From Xanthobacter sp. NM-25 (lineage in GTDB: Bacteria; Pseudomonadota; Alphaproteobacteria; Rhizobiales; Xanthobacteraceae), in assembly GCF_022138605.1 (NCBI RefSeq), contig NZ_JACBFS010000004.1, forward strand, positions 496,001 through 560,000: a stretch of 64,000 bases of DNA. The letters are read 5' to 3'. Position numbers and translations under genes: made by a program. Positions 52,628-61,728 of this stretch are shown piece after piece; the stretch's first letter is position 1; the number at the start of each line of letters is the position of its first letter. The notes below the pieces were generated by a model that was not told the DNA's origin, did not search any database, and saw only the letters and a program-made list of their open reading frames with translations.

Positions 52628-53890
52628 ATGGCTCGGAGAGCTCCTTCGTTGTTTGGTGCGTGTTTCCTGAGTGCAGCAATGCTGTTCTCCGGCATTGTAA
52701 ACGCGGCGGAGCCGATAAAGCTCGGACTCGTCGGGCCGCTGACCGGCCCCGCTGCCAACACCGGGCTTACGGTTCGCGCTACGTGGGATCTCGTCGCGAA
52801 GCGTATCAACGCGGAAGGTGGGCTCGAGATCGACGGGGTCAAGCGTCCCGTGGAACTGATCGTTGCGGACTCTCAATCCAAGCCGAATATCGGCGTGGGA
52901 GCTGCCCAGAAACTGCTCACCCGTGACCGCGTCGACGTTCTCGTTGGTGATCTGCTGCATAGCGATGTGGCGTTGGCTCTGATGGAGCTGGCCCCCGCCT
53001 ATCCGGACAAGGTGCTCTATATTCCTCTGCCAGTGAGCAGCACCATTTCCGAGCGCATTGCTTCCTCTCATGAGAAGTATGGCAACGTATGGAAGTGGGA
53101 CGGCGACTCTGAGGCCTACGGCGTTAGCCTTGCTGACCACCTGACCAAACTCGGGGAGAGCGGGAAACGCAACTATCCCAACAAGACCTATGCCATCGTC
53201 TCGGAGTTGACTGACTTCTCTGACGCCATTCAGAAATCTGTTCAAGGTGAGTTGAAGGCATCGGGTTGGAAGCAGGTCGCGCACGAGAGTGTGCCCATCG
53301 GAAATACCGATTTCTACTCTCAGCTGTCGAAGCTCAAGGCATTGAACCCCGACGTCATCATCTCGATTTTCACGGCGGCAAGCTCTGGTCTGTCGTTTGT
53401 GAAGCAGTTCAACGAGCAGGGAACGAAGTCGGAGAACATCGCCGTTTACTATGCTGGGCTTCCCGCATTCCGGAATGGCATCGGTAAGGACGGCAATGGT
53501 CTGGTTTTCTTCGGTGGTGCGTTTGATCCCCGCAGGTCCGACCGTGGCAAGCCTTTCGCCAAGCTTCTGTCCGAAAACAACATCAATGTGTCGGGCGATG
53601 CGGCCTTGGGCTATTGCAGCGCGAATGTCCTCTTCGGCGCGATCCAGCGAGCCAAGTCTCTGAAGGTGCAGGATCTCAACCGCGAGCTTCTGGCGACCGA
53701 TGACGACACTTGTCCGGACTACCGCCGTATCGTCTTCGACCCCAAGCGACACTCGCCGAAGCTCGGTCCGGACTACTTCTTCATGACGGCTGGGCAGATG
53801 TTCGATGACGGCAAGGACTTCTACGTCTTCTATCCGCCGAAGGCTGCAACCGGAAAGCTCGACGAGCTGGCGGCGCCCGGTTCCAAGTGA
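52628..53890 (+). CDS. Branched-chain-type ABC transporter substrate-binding protein
   Basis: This 420-residue periplasmic binding protein has a signal peptide (SLFGACFLSAAMLFSGIVNA) and the type I fold of the LivJ/AmiC/UrtA class: IKLGLVGPLTGPAANTGLTV, then NAEGGLEIDGVKRPVELIVA, VDVLVGDLLHSDVALALME and YFFMTAGQMFDDGKDFYVFY at the end. It starts an operon encoding two ATPases and two permeases. Such importers take up branched-chain amino acids, urea, amides or aromatic acids; the ligand cannot be read from sequence. AGAGAGGTGG precedes the start. Confidence 0.9.
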   Translation: MARRAPSLFGACFLSAAMLFSGIVNAAEPIKLGLVGPLTGPAANTGLTVRATWDLVAKRINAEGGLEIDGVKRPVELIVADSQSKPNIGVGAAQKLLTRDRVDVLVGDLLHSDVALALMELAPAYPDKVLYIPLPVSSTISERIASSHEKYGNVWKWDGDSEAYGVSLADHLTKLGESGKRNYPNKTYAIVSELTDFSDAIQKSVQGELKASGWKQVAHESVPIGNTDFYSQLSKLKALNPDVIISIFTAASSGLSFVKQFNEQGTKSENIAVYYAGLPAFRNGIGKDGNGLVFFGGAFDPRRSDRGKPFAKLLSENNINVSGDAALGYCSANVLFGAIQRAKSLKVQDLNRELLATDDDTCPDYRRIVFDPKRHSPKLGPDYFFMTAGQMFDDGKDFYVFYPPKAATGKLDELAAPGSK

Positions 53891-53930
53891 CGCGTGTCAT
53901 CCAGGATAAGAAGAGTAGGGGACAGATTTG

Positions 53931-54659
53931 ATGGATGGCGCAATTCTTGAGTTGGCGTCACTCAGTGTGCGCTTTGGTGGCCTTCAGGCGGTGAACAACA
54001 TCAGCCTGACCGTTCGTCCCCGGGAAGTCTTTGGCCTCCTGGGGCCGAACGGGGCTGGAAAGACCACACTGTTCAACATGATCGCTGGGGTCGTGACCCC
54101 GACGAGTGGCGTTGTGAAATACAAGTCTGAGGAGATCGGATGGCGCTCTGTTTGCTGGCGTGCCAGAGCCGGCATAGCGCGAACCTTTCAGATCACGCAG
54201 CCCTTCGGTGCAATCACGGTCCTGGAGAACGTGATCGTAGGTGCCATGCTGAAGGAAAGCCGAATGTCGGTGATCCGCCGCGAGGCGGAGGAGCTCCTGG
54301 ACTATGTTGGTCTCAGTGCGAAACGAGACCATCTGGCTGACGCACTCAGCACTGGGCAGCGCAAGCGGCTTGAGCTCGCCCGCGCCCTGGCCATCAAGCC
54401 CGATCTGCTCCTGATGGATGAGGTCACGGGCGGTGTGGATCAGCCTAGTATTCCCGGCCTGATTGATCTCGTGGCCTCCTTGAAAGAACGCGGCGTCACG
54501 ATCGTTCTGGTCGAACATAATATGAAGGTGATGGCCAAGCTCTGCGACCGCATGCTCTTCATGAACCGGGGCGAGATGATGGTCGAGGGTACGCCAGATC
54601 ACGTGCTGAACCACCCGAACGTTGCACGTCTCTATCTGGGCGAGGATGAACAATGCTGA
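53931..54659 (+). CDS. LivG-type ABC transporter ATPase
   Basis: This 242-residue ATPase has Walker A GPNGAGKTT near residue 40, the signature LSTGQRKRLELARAL and Walker B DLLLMDEVTGGV followed by the H-loop (VLVEHNMKVM). The signature LSTGQ replaces the common LSGGQ. It is a LivG-like energy subunit of the importer; it overlaps the next ATPase gene by seven bases. The ATG at 53931 is preferred to the TTG three bases earlier. Confidence 0.93.
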   Translation: MDGAILELASLSVRFGGLQAVNNISLTVRPREVFGLLGPNGAGKTTLFNMIAGVVTPTSGVVKYKSEEIGWRSVCWRARAGIARTFQITQPFGAITVLENVIVGAMLKESRMSVIRREAEELLDYVGLSAKRDHLADALSTGQRKRLELARALAIKPDLLLMDEVTGGVDQPSIPGLIDLVASLKERGVTIVLVEHNMKVMAKLCDRMLFMNRGEMMVEGTPDHVLNHPNVARLYLGEDEQC

Positions 54660-55357
54660 GCCTCGAGAACGTATGCGTCTGGTACGGAAAGACGCAGGTC
54701 CTCTGGGACGTGTCGATGACGGTGCAGTCGGGTGAGATGGTTGCTCTGATGGGGCCAAACGGCTCGGGGAAGAGTACCGTGTTCAAGGCGGTGACAGGGC
54801 TCCTTCCTGTGAGATCCGGGAAAATCACCTGGAACGGTCGAGATATCACGAACCTTCCGACGCACGCCATGACCTCGATCGGCATCAGTTTGGTCCTGGA
54901 GCGGCGTCGGCTGTTTCCGCGTATGACCGTTCGAGAGAACGTCCTTCTCGGCGCTTACAGTGAGCGGGATGCTTCCGTGATCAAGTCGAGACTTGATGAG
55001 GTGGAGGATCTTTTTCCGCTTGTGAAAGAGCGAGCGGATGCAGTGGCCGGATCATTGAGCGGCGGGCAGCAGCAGATGGTCGCGATTGCCCGCGGGCTAA
55101 TGAGCGATCCCAAGATGCTGATCATGGACGAGCCCTTCCTCGGCCTTTCCCCGATTATGGTCAAGCAGATCACCGCAGTCATGGTCGCAGTGAACAAGAG
55201 GGGGAAGAGCGTCCTGTTCAATGAGCAGAACGCTCGGGTCTCCTTCGGAAATTCCGATCGTGGGTACCTTCTCCAGAGTGGACAGGTCGTCCTGTCGGGC
55301 AGCGGTCTCGCGATGCTCGACCATGAAGAAGTCAAAAGCGTCTACCTCGGCCACTGA
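54653..55357 (+). CDS. LivF-type ABC transporter ATPase
   Basis: This 234-residue second ATPase has Walker A GPNGSGKST near residue 35, signature LSGGQQQMVAIARGL and Walker B MLIMDEPFLGL. The usual H-loop histidine is replaced by an asparagine: VLFNEQNARVSFG stands where LivF proteins have VEQN, so residue identities there are near normal apart from Val to Asn. It forms the ATPase pair with the previous gene. Confidence 0.93.
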   Translation: MLSLENVCVWYGKTQVLWDVSMTVQSGEMVALMGPNGSGKSTVFKAVTGLLPVRSGKITWNGRDITNLPTHAMTSIGISLVLERRRLFPRMTVRENVLLGAYSERDASVIKSRLDEVEDLFPLVKERADAVAGSLSGGQQQMVAIARGLMSDPKMLIMDEPFLGLSPIMVKQITAVMVAVNKRGKSVLFNEQNARVSFGNSDRGYLLQSGQVVLSGSGLAMLDHEEVKSVYLGH

Positions 55358-55368
55358 GAGAAACAGAC

Positions 55369-56250
55369 ATGACTGTCTCCCTTCTCGTTGAGCAACTAGT
55401 CAACGGAATCATTACGGGGTCGATGTACGCTCTCATGGGCGCTGGCCTTGCCCTGGTCTACGGAACCATGCGCGTCATGAATTTCTCGCACGGCGAGTTC
55501 TTCATGGTAGCTGCCTACATTCTCTTCCTTGCCCTTGGTGCGTTGATGCTGCCGACTATCCCGGCTGCGCTGCTCGCCATCCTCGGGGCGGCATGCCTTG
55601 GTGGTCTGATCGAAAAAGGCCTCATCGAGCCTCTTATGAAGAGAGAGGGCTGGGAGCTGGGCACGATCGTCACCACGCTCGGCCTTTCCTTCATCCTGCA
55701 AAATGGGGTACTCCAGGTGATTGGCGAGGAGTACTACACGCTCCAGTATTTCGTCGATGGCTCGATCACGCTGTTTGGCGTGACGCTGCCCTATCAGCGT
55801 CTCCTGATCCTCGCTGTGGCCATCGGAACGATCGCCCTCATGGAGCTTTTCCTCCGCCGTTCGCGAGCGGGCTGGGCATTGCGTGCGGTGTCCCAAGACG
55901 CCCAGGCGGCATCGGTTGTCGGCATCAACGTAGGCCGGGTATTCCTGATGGCCTTCGCGTTGAGCGGTGCACTCTCCGGGGTTGCCGCCGTCATGATGGC
56001 GCCCATCCAGTCGGTGAATCCCTGGATGGGCGTTCCCATGGGCCTGAAAGCGTTCGTCGTTGTCGTTCTCGGCGGCATGGGTAGCTTCCGCGGGACCATT
56101 ATCGCCGGCTTCATCGTCGGCATCGTCGAGGCCCTTGGCACCACCGTCACCTCTTCGGAGTGGCGGGAGCTATTTTCCTTCGGCCTGCTGATCCTGATCA
56201 TCTGGTTCAAGCCGGAAGGCCTGTTCGGCAACGTCGGCAGGAGGGCCTGA
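55369..56250 (+). CDS. LivH-type ABC transporter permease
   Basis: This 293-residue inner-membrane protein has about eight membrane segments and the LivH landmarks: LVNGIITGSMYALMGAGLAL, VYGTMRVMNFSHGEF and RAVSQDAQAASVVGINV, then KAFVVVVLGGMGSFRGTIIA near the end. It starts 11 bases after the second ATPase and ends one base before the next permease start, so all are in one operon. Confidence 0.94.
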   Translation: MTVSLLVEQLVNGIITGSMYALMGAGLALVYGTMRVMNFSHGEFFMVAAYILFLALGALMLPTIPAALLAILGAACLGGLIEKGLIEPLMKREGWELGTIVTTLGLSFILQNGVLQVIGEEYYTLQYFVDGSITLFGVTLPYQRLLILAVAIGTIALMELFLRRSRAGWALRAVSQDAQAASVVGINVGRVFLMAFALSGALSGVAAVMMAPIQSVNPWMGVPMGLKAFVVVVLGGMGSFRGTIIAGFIVGIVEALGTTVTSSEWRELFSFGLLILIIWFKPEGLFGNVGRRA

Positions 56251-56251
56251 G

Positions 56252-57301
56252 ATGTCGCAGCACAAGAGCGCAAATTCAGGCGCTGAGGTTCGCTCCATGG
56301 AAGGGCCTTCCAACACGAGAATGCTTAGCTCTTCCGTCACCTTGCGGGTGATCGCTTCCGTCCTGGCGGTAGGCGTGGTCGGTGCGGTCGTGCTCAAGAT
56401 GAAGCCCGACGCCTACACACTGCATCTCATGGTAATGTCCATGATCTGGGGAGTGTTCGCCGTAGGATGGAATCTTGCCTCAGGCTATGGCGGCCTGAAG
56501 ACCTTCGGCCACCAGGGCTTCTTCGGTATCGCGGCGTACGCCTCGGCCTTGCTCTCCATGCATTTCGCTTTGTCTCCGTGGCTGACGATCTGGATCGGGG
56601 CGCTCATTGCTGCCGCAGTAAGCGTCGTCGTTGTCGCTCCGGTATTGCGTCTGCGCTCGACCCCGCAGATTGCGATCGTCACCCTGGCGTTTGGTGAAAT
56701 CGCACGCATCATCATCGAGAACGTGAAGTCGGTGACGCGAGGTGAATCCGGATTGATTGGCATTCCCGGGCTTCCCAATGTCCGCGTGCCCTTCGTCGGG
56801 GAGCTCACCTTCTCCGCCGCGGATAAGACTGGCTACTTCATCGTCAGCCTGATCCTCCTCACCACCGCGTCCGTCGGCGTCTATCTTCTAATGCGCTCGC
56901 GCTACGGACTCGGTGTCCATGCGGTGCGGGATGCTCAGGACGCGGCTGAGAGTCTTGGTCTCAATGCCACCGTCTATCGTGTCGGCGTGTTCGCGCTGAG
57001 CGCATTCATCGTCGGTGCCGCCGGGGGCTTGTTCGCCCACTACCTGCTTCTCCTAACGCCCAGTGACGCGGTTGGCGTTCCGCTGATGGTGATGATCGTC
57101 TCGATGGTGATCGTTGGGGGGCATCGGACCATCGTGGGCCCCGTCCTCGGAGCATTCATCCTGACGTTCGGCGCTGAGGCCTTCCGAGACATCGAGGAGT
57201 ACCGCCTCATGATCTATGGCCTCCTGGTCATCCTGGTGATGCGCCTGATGCCGGGCGGGATTGCCCGAGTGGGAACCCTGTTCCACTGGCGCCGCTCCTG
57301 A
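56252..57301 (+). CDS. LivM-type ABC transporter permease
   Basis: This 349-residue inner-membrane protein has a long polar N-terminal extension of about 30 residues, then around ten membrane segments with the LivM pattern: WNLASGYGGLKTFGHQGFFG, VLRLRSTPQIAIVTLAFGEI, VHAVRDAQDAAESLGLNATV and GGHRTIVGPVLGAFIL. It pairs with the LivH-type permease to form the channel. A 120-base gap separates it from the amidohydrolase. Confidence 0.94.
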   Translation: MSQHKSANSGAEVRSMEGPSNTRMLSSSVTLRVIASVLAVGVVGAVVLKMKPDAYTLHLMVMSMIWGVFAVGWNLASGYGGLKTFGHQGFFGIAAYASALLSMHFALSPWLTIWIGALIAAAVSVVVVAPVLRLRSTPQIAIVTLAFGEIARIIIENVKSVTRGESGLIGIPGLPNVRVPFVGELTFSAADKTGYFIVSLILLTTASVGVYLLMRSRYGLGVHAVRDAQDAAESLGLNATVYRVGVFALSAFIVGAAGGLFAHYLLLLTPSDAVGVPLMVMIVSMVIVGGHRTIVGPVLGAFILTFGAEAFRDIEEYRLMIYGLLVILVMRLMPGGIARVGTLFHWRRS

Positions 57302-57421
57302 AATCGACATCGCTCCCAAAACACTGACGGCCGGGGAGGCATCCAGCTCAATCCGGCCGACCTCCATGAATGAAGACGGGCTAGACAATAGCGCCCGGCA
57401 CACCCACGAGAGGAAGTTCAG

Positions 57422-59065
57422 ATGCTCGATATGATCTTCAAGGGCGGCCCCATCGTCACGATGGTGGAAGGTGCGATGAGCGTCGAAGCCGTTGGGGTAC
57501 TCGACGGCAAGATCGTCAAGGTGGGAAGCGTCGAGGAGGTCGAGGCTTTTGTCGGTCCGCGGACGGAGATCATTGATCTCGATGGGGCCACACTGCTTCC
57601 GGGCTTCGTGGAAGCGCACGGGCATCCGCTTTTCAGCGCCCTGATCTGGGGAGAGCCTGTTGTCGATATTCGCGCGGTGCACACGCCCACGTATGAGGCG
57701 GCAATCGCCAAGATCTCTCGCCGGGTCGCCAAAGCAGCTCCGGGTGAGTTCGTCATGGCTGTAGGCCTCGATCCCACGCTCCACCAGGGGATGGTCGAGC
57801 CCACCCGTGATTTCCTCGATACCCTGGCGCCGAACAATCCGTTGGCCGTAACCCTCTTCAACTTCCACGGCATCTACCTGAATTCGGCGGCTGTCGCTGC
57901 CTGCGGATATGAAAACGGCGCGCCCGGGCATCTCGACACCGAGATCATCCGTGACAGCAATGGGCGTCCATGGAAATTCCGCGAGGAGATGGCCAAGCGC
58001 GTGCGCAACGCCTTCTACGAGAGCTGCGGCAAGGAACGGGCCGTACGCGAACTCAAGGAATGGCTGGGGAAGTTCGCGAGTGCTGGCTACACCACATCGG
58101 CCGAGATAGGCATGTTCCCGCAGTGGAGCGGCTATTTCGACGCGCTGCGCAAGGAATATCAGTTTCCGATCCGTATGCGCCTCTATGAGCAGGTCTTTGC
58201 TGATACACCGATCATTGCGCAGGTCGGCGAAGGTGACGAGTTCTTCAAGGCGATCGGCACGAAGCTCTGGGCCGATGGCTCCCTGTTTGTGGGCAATGTC
58301 GCGATGACGCGGCCATATCTTACCACTGACATGACTATCACGCGTATGGGCATGCCCGAAGCCAACCGCGGTAACCTCAATTACTCGCGTGAACGCCTGA
58401 AAATGCTGATGGTAAAGGCTATCTCAGCAGGCTGGCAGCTTTCGGTTCATACGCAGGGTGACGAGACCGTTGATACGGTTCTGGACGTCTACGAGGAAAT
58501 CTTCACCGAATACTCCAAGGTTAATGGTCCCTATCGGCTTGAGCATTGTTCCATGATGCGCCCGGATCAGGCGGAGCGTGCTCACAAGCTCGGCCTCGTG
58601 TGCAGCTTCTTCAACACGATCGCCTACTACTGGGGTGACGCCCTCCGGGACGACATGTTTGGGCCGGAGCGTGCGGATGCGGTGCTGCCTTTTGGCACTG
58701 CCGTCAGAGCAGGCATGCGCGTCTCGTTCCACAACGACGCACCGATGACGTGGCCCAATCCTCTTCTCTCGGTCCAGTTCGGCGTCACCCGCACAACCCA
58801 GAAGGGTACGGTGTTGGGCGAGGAAGAGTGCCTCACCGTCGAGCAGGCTCTTCGAGCCGTGACCATCAATGCTGCCTACCACTTGCAGATGGAGGATCTG
58901 GTCGGGAGCATTGCCGTTGGCAAGGCAGCTGACTTCGTCGTCCTCGCCGGCAATCCTCTGACCCACCCGGCGGGGAAGATCAGTGAGATCGGCGTTCTGC
59001 GTACCTACGTCGCGGGTGCTGAGAAATGGAACGCGGAGAAGGTTGTGGTGACCGCTGATGCGTGA
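57422..59065 (+). CDS. Metal-dependent amidohydrolase (YtcJ/Amidohydro_3 type)
   Basis: This 547-residue cytoplasmic enzyme shows the amidohydrolase metal site: H66 and H68 in VEAHGHP, a candidate bridging Lys in KLWADGS near 281, H343 in SVHTQGDE, H375 in RLEHCSM and the catalytic Asp in SFHNDAP near 439. The closing SIAVGKAADFVVLAGNPLTH is the usual end strand. Characterised relatives include N-substituted formamide deformylase; the substrate here is unknown but likely an amide or cyclic amide brought in by the upstream importer. GAGAGGAAG precedes the start. Confidence 0.88.
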   Translation: MLDMIFKGGPIVTMVEGAMSVEAVGVLDGKIVKVGSVEEVEAFVGPRTEIIDLDGATLLPGFVEAHGHPLFSALIWGEPVVDIRAVHTPTYEAAIAKISRRVAKAAPGEFVMAVGLDPTLHQGMVEPTRDFLDTLAPNNPLAVTLFNFHGIYLNSAAVAACGYENGAPGHLDTEIIRDSNGRPWKFREEMAKRVRNAFYESCGKERAVRELKEWLGKFASAGYTTSAEIGMFPQWSGYFDALRKEYQFPIRMRLYEQVFADTPIIAQVGEGDEFFKAIGTKLWADGSLFVGNVAMTRPYLTTDMTITRMGMPEANRGNLNYSRERLKMLMVKAISAGWQLSVHTQGDETVDTVLDVYEEIFTEYSKVNGPYRLEHCSMMRPDQAERAHKLGLVCSFFNTIAYYWGDALRDDMFGPERADAVLPFGTAVRAGMRVSFHNDAPMTWPNPLLSVQFGVTRTTQKGTVLGEEECLTVEQALRAVTINAAYHLQMEDLVGSIAVGKAADFVVLAGNPLTHPAGKISEIGVLRTYVAGAEKWNAEKVVVTADA

Positions 59066-59122
59066 GTGACCGAGCAAACTGCCCGGTCCATCCAAGATGC
59101 TGAGTTCGTCTCATTGTGCCTG

Positions 59123-59160
59123 TTCCGGCGGGCGCACATGCGTTCGTGCGCCCGCCGGAA
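59123..59160. terminator. Strong hairpin between amidohydrolase and purU
   Basis: A perfect 15-bp stem, TTCCGGCGGGCGCAC/GTGCGCCCGCCGGAA, closes an 8-base loop. No T-run follows on either strand, so it may be a weak terminator or a stabiliser of mRNA ends. It divides the importer-amidohydrolase genes from the folate module. Confidence 0.5.
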
Positions 59161-59210
59161 TGACGAGAGCCGCCGTGTGATCGGCAGGATTGATGTGTGT
59201 GGAGAGCCGA

Positions 59211-60065
59211 ATGGCTGGGAATATGTGTCGTCAGGTCGTGACTCTGTCCTGCGCCGATCAGGTCGGGATCGTGCACGAGATTTCCGGAACCTTGGCCGGG
59301 AATGAGGCCAACATCGTCGAAAGCGCCCAGTTCACGGCGCCGCATGGCATGTTCTTCATGCGCGTCGTGTTCGACTGCCAAGCTGAACGTCCGGAGGGCA
59401 TCAAGGCATCGCTCGCTGAGGTCGCTGAACGCATTGGCATGCAATGGGAGGTGCGCAATGCAGCCGAGCCCATGCGTACGCTGTTAATGGTCTCGAAGTT
59501 CGGTCATTGCCTCAACGACCTGCTGTTTCGTCTGCGTGTGGGCACGCTGCCCATCAAGGTGCCGGCGATCGTCTCCAATCACGAGGATTTCAGGGATCTG
59601 GCCGAGTTCCACGGCATCCCTTTTCACTATCTGCCGATCAACCGTGAGACGAAGGCCCAGCAGGAAGCTCAGATCAAGCAGATCGTCTCGGACTACGACA
59701 TCGAGCTCACGGTTCTTGCTCGTTATATGCAGGTGCTGTCTGACGACATGTGCGGCTTCCTTCATGGACGTGCGATCAACATCCACCACTCGTTCCTGCC
59801 GAGTTTTAAGGGCGCCAAGCCTTATCATCAAGCTTACGAACGCGGCGTGAAGCTGATCGGGGCCACGGCGCATTACGTCACCGCGGATCTGGATGAAGGC
59901 CCAATCATTGAGCAGGACGTCGCACGCGCCGAGCACTCGCTTGGCCCCGAGGAACTGGTCGATACCGGCAGAGATGTCGAATGCGTGGTGCTCGCTCGTG
60001 CCGTGCGACTGCACGCTGAGCGGCGCGTGTTCTTGTCCGGGCGGCGTACGGTGGTCTTTCGATGA
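59211..60065 (+). CDS. purU: Formyltetrahydrofolate deformylase
   Basis: This 284-residue enzyme hydrolyses 10-formyl-tetrahydrofolate to formate and tetrahydrofolate. It has an N-terminal ACT domain (VTLSCADQVGIVHEISGTLA) and a formyltransferase-like catalytic domain with HHSFLPSFKGAKPYHQAYER (catalytic His) and DLDEGPIIEQDV (catalytic Asp). The start at 59211 follows GGAGAG. It overlaps folD by four bases. In demethylation pathways PurU releases the one-carbon unit as formate, and the context here fits that job better than purine balance. Confidence 0.94.
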   Translation: MAGNMCRQVVTLSCADQVGIVHEISGTLAGNEANIVESAQFTAPHGMFFMRVVFDCQAERPEGIKASLAEVAERIGMQWEVRNAAEPMRTLLMVSKFGHCLNDLLFRLRVGTLPIKVPAIVSNHEDFRDLAEFHGIPFHYLPINRETKAQQEAQIKQIVSDYDIELTVLARYMQVLSDDMCGFLHGRAINIHHSFLPSFKGAKPYHQAYERGVKLIGATAHYVTADLDEGPIIEQDVARAEHSLGPEELVDTGRDVECVVLARAVRLHAERRVFLSGRRTVVFR

Positions 60066-60982
60066 GCGCGAAACTTCTGTCCGGTCGAGATCTTTCATCT
60101 CAACTGCGGGATCGCGTCCGGACCGCTGCGGCAGAGCTCGCTAACGACGGCATTCGCGTCGCGTTGAGTGTGGTGATCGTCGGTGAGGACCCGGCCAGCG
60201 TGGTCTATGTCCGCAACAAGGTCGAGCAGGCTACCAGCGTTGGTATCGAGCCGCAGTATTTCCGCCTGCCTGTCGAAACCTCGCAGGCTGAGGTGCTGGC
60301 GCTGGTTGAAATGTTGAATGGGGACGACAGTGTGGACGGGATCCTCGTCCAGCTGCCGCTGCCTCCCCATATCGACGCTTTCCTGGTTATGTCGTCCATC
60401 GCGCCACCCAAAGACGTGGATGGCTTCCACCCGACGAATGCAGGCAATCTGGCTATCGGCAAGCCGAGTATCGTTCCCTGCACGCCGCTCGGATGCTTGA
60501 TGTTGATCCAGGAGGCACGAAAGTCTCTGGTCGGTTTGAACGCAGTGGTGGTCGGGCATTCCAATATCGTCGGAAAGCCGATGGCTCGGTTGCTCCTCGC
60601 AGAGGGATGCACAGTGACTGTGGCCCATAAAGCGACCGTCGACGTCCCCTCCGTCTGCCGGACAGCGGATATCCTGGTGGTGGCGGTGGGCCAGCCCGAG
60701 CTCATTCGAGGCAGTTGGATTCGCGGCGGGGCGATCGTCATCGACGTTGGTATCAACCAGATCGACCGGAATGGCCGCAGGATTCTTGTCGGCGATGTGG
60801 CGTTCGACGAGGCCGTTGAGGTCGCAGCCGCCATCACGCCAGTGCCGGGCGGGGTTGGACCGATGACCATTGCCTGTCTGCTCAGCAACACCATCGAAGC
60901 CGCATGCCAACGCAGGGGAGTGCTCTCTCCAATGGTCGCGCAGGCGGCTGAAGAGAACGCACATTTGGAGGTCGCAGGATGA
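60062..60982 (+). CDS. folD: Methylenetetrahydrofolate dehydrogenase/cyclohydrolase
   Basis: This 306-residue bifunctional enzyme converts 5,10-methylene- to 10-formyl-tetrahydrofolate. Typical motifs: YVRNKVEQATSVGI (with the catalytic Lys), ILVQLPLPPHI, VVVGHSNIVGKPMARLLL and TPVPGGVGPMTIA. It lies between purU and etfB with four-base overlaps on both sides, so it is a dedicated pathway copy and likely a second folD in the genome (inference). Confidence 0.95.
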   Translation: MSAKLLSGRDLSSQLRDRVRTAAAELANDGIRVALSVVIVGEDPASVVYVRNKVEQATSVGIEPQYFRLPVETSQAEVLALVEMLNGDDSVDGILVQLPLPPHIDAFLVMSSIAPPKDVDGFHPTNAGNLAIGKPSIVPCTPLGCLMLIQEARKSLVGLNAVVVGHSNIVGKPMARLLLAEGCTVTVAHKATVDVPSVCRTADILVVAVGQPELIRGSWIRGGAIVIDVGINQIDRNGRRILVGDVAFDEAVEVAAAITPVPGGVGPMTIACLLSNTIEAACQRRGVLSPMVAQAAEENAHLEVAG

Positions 60983-61728
60983 AAATTCTGGTGCCCGTGA
61001 AGCGGGTGGTGGACTTCAACGTGAAGGTGAGGGTGAAGCCGGACGGATCCGGTGTCGACCTGGCCAACGTCAAGATGTCGATGAACCCCTTCGATGAGAT
61101 CGCTGTCGAGGCAGCGCTTCGTCTGAAGGAGGCCGGCAAGGCTGAGGAGGTCATCGTCGTCTCGATCGGCCCGGCCCAGGCCTCGGAGATCGTTCGTACG
61201 GGGCTCGCAATGGGGGCGGATCGTGGAATCCTCGTGAAAACGGAAACTACCGTCGAACCGCTTGCCGTCGCTAAGATCCTCAAGGGAGTTGCGGAGCGGG
61301 AAGCGGTAAATCTCGTCATTCTTGGCAAGCAGGCGATCGACGACGACTGCAACCAGACCGGCCAGATGCTCGCTGCGCTTCTGGGATGGCCGCAGGGAAC
61401 GTTCGCTTCCAAGCTCGAGGTCGCGGGTGAGAACCTGGAGGTGCAGCGAGAGATCGATGGTGGGCTGCAAAAGCTCATGCTCAAGCTGCCCGCGATCGTG
61501 ACCACCGACCTCCGGCTGAATGAACCCCGGTACGCTTCGCTGCCGAACATTATGAAGGCGAAGAAGAAGCCGCTGGAGGAGATCGCGGCCGATACGCTCG
61601 GCGTGGATGTCTTGCCGCGCCTGAAGGTGATCACCACCACCGAGCCTGCCGGACGTGTCGCCGGTCAGAAGGTCGCTTCGGTGACCGAACTCGTTTCGAA
61701 ACTCAAGACTGAGGCGGGAGTGCTGTGA
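60979..61728 (+). CDS. etfB: Electron transfer flavoprotein beta subunit
   Basis: This 249-residue protein is the ETF beta chain: MKILVPVKRVVDFNVKVRVK, MNPFDEIAVEAALRLKEAGK and ILGKQAIDDDCNQTGQMLAA, with the AMP-binding region conserved. With EtfA it accepts electrons from flavin dehydrogenases, here presumably the downstream dimethylglycine-dehydrogenase-like enzyme, and passes them to ETF:quinone oxidoreductase encoded elsewhere. It starts within the folD stop (ATGA). Confidence 0.96.
   Translation: MKILVPVKRVVDFNVKVRVKPDGSGVDLANVKMSMNPFDEIAVEAALRLKEAGKAEEVIVVSIGPAQASEIVRTGLAMGADRGILVKTETTVEPLAVAKILKGVAEREAVNLVILGKQAIDDDCNQTGQMLAALLGWPQGTFASKLEVAGENLEVQREIDGGLQKLMLKLPAIVTTDLRLNEPRYASLPNIMKAKKKPLEEIAADTLGVDVLPRLKVITTTEPAGRVAGQKVASVTELVSKLKTEAGVL

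Noticed and set aside
59211..60982. purU-folD read as ordinary housekeeping purine/folate genes
   Set aside because: Four-base overlaps with each other and with etfB, plus the adjoining importer and flavoprotein, fit a dedicated catabolic operon better.
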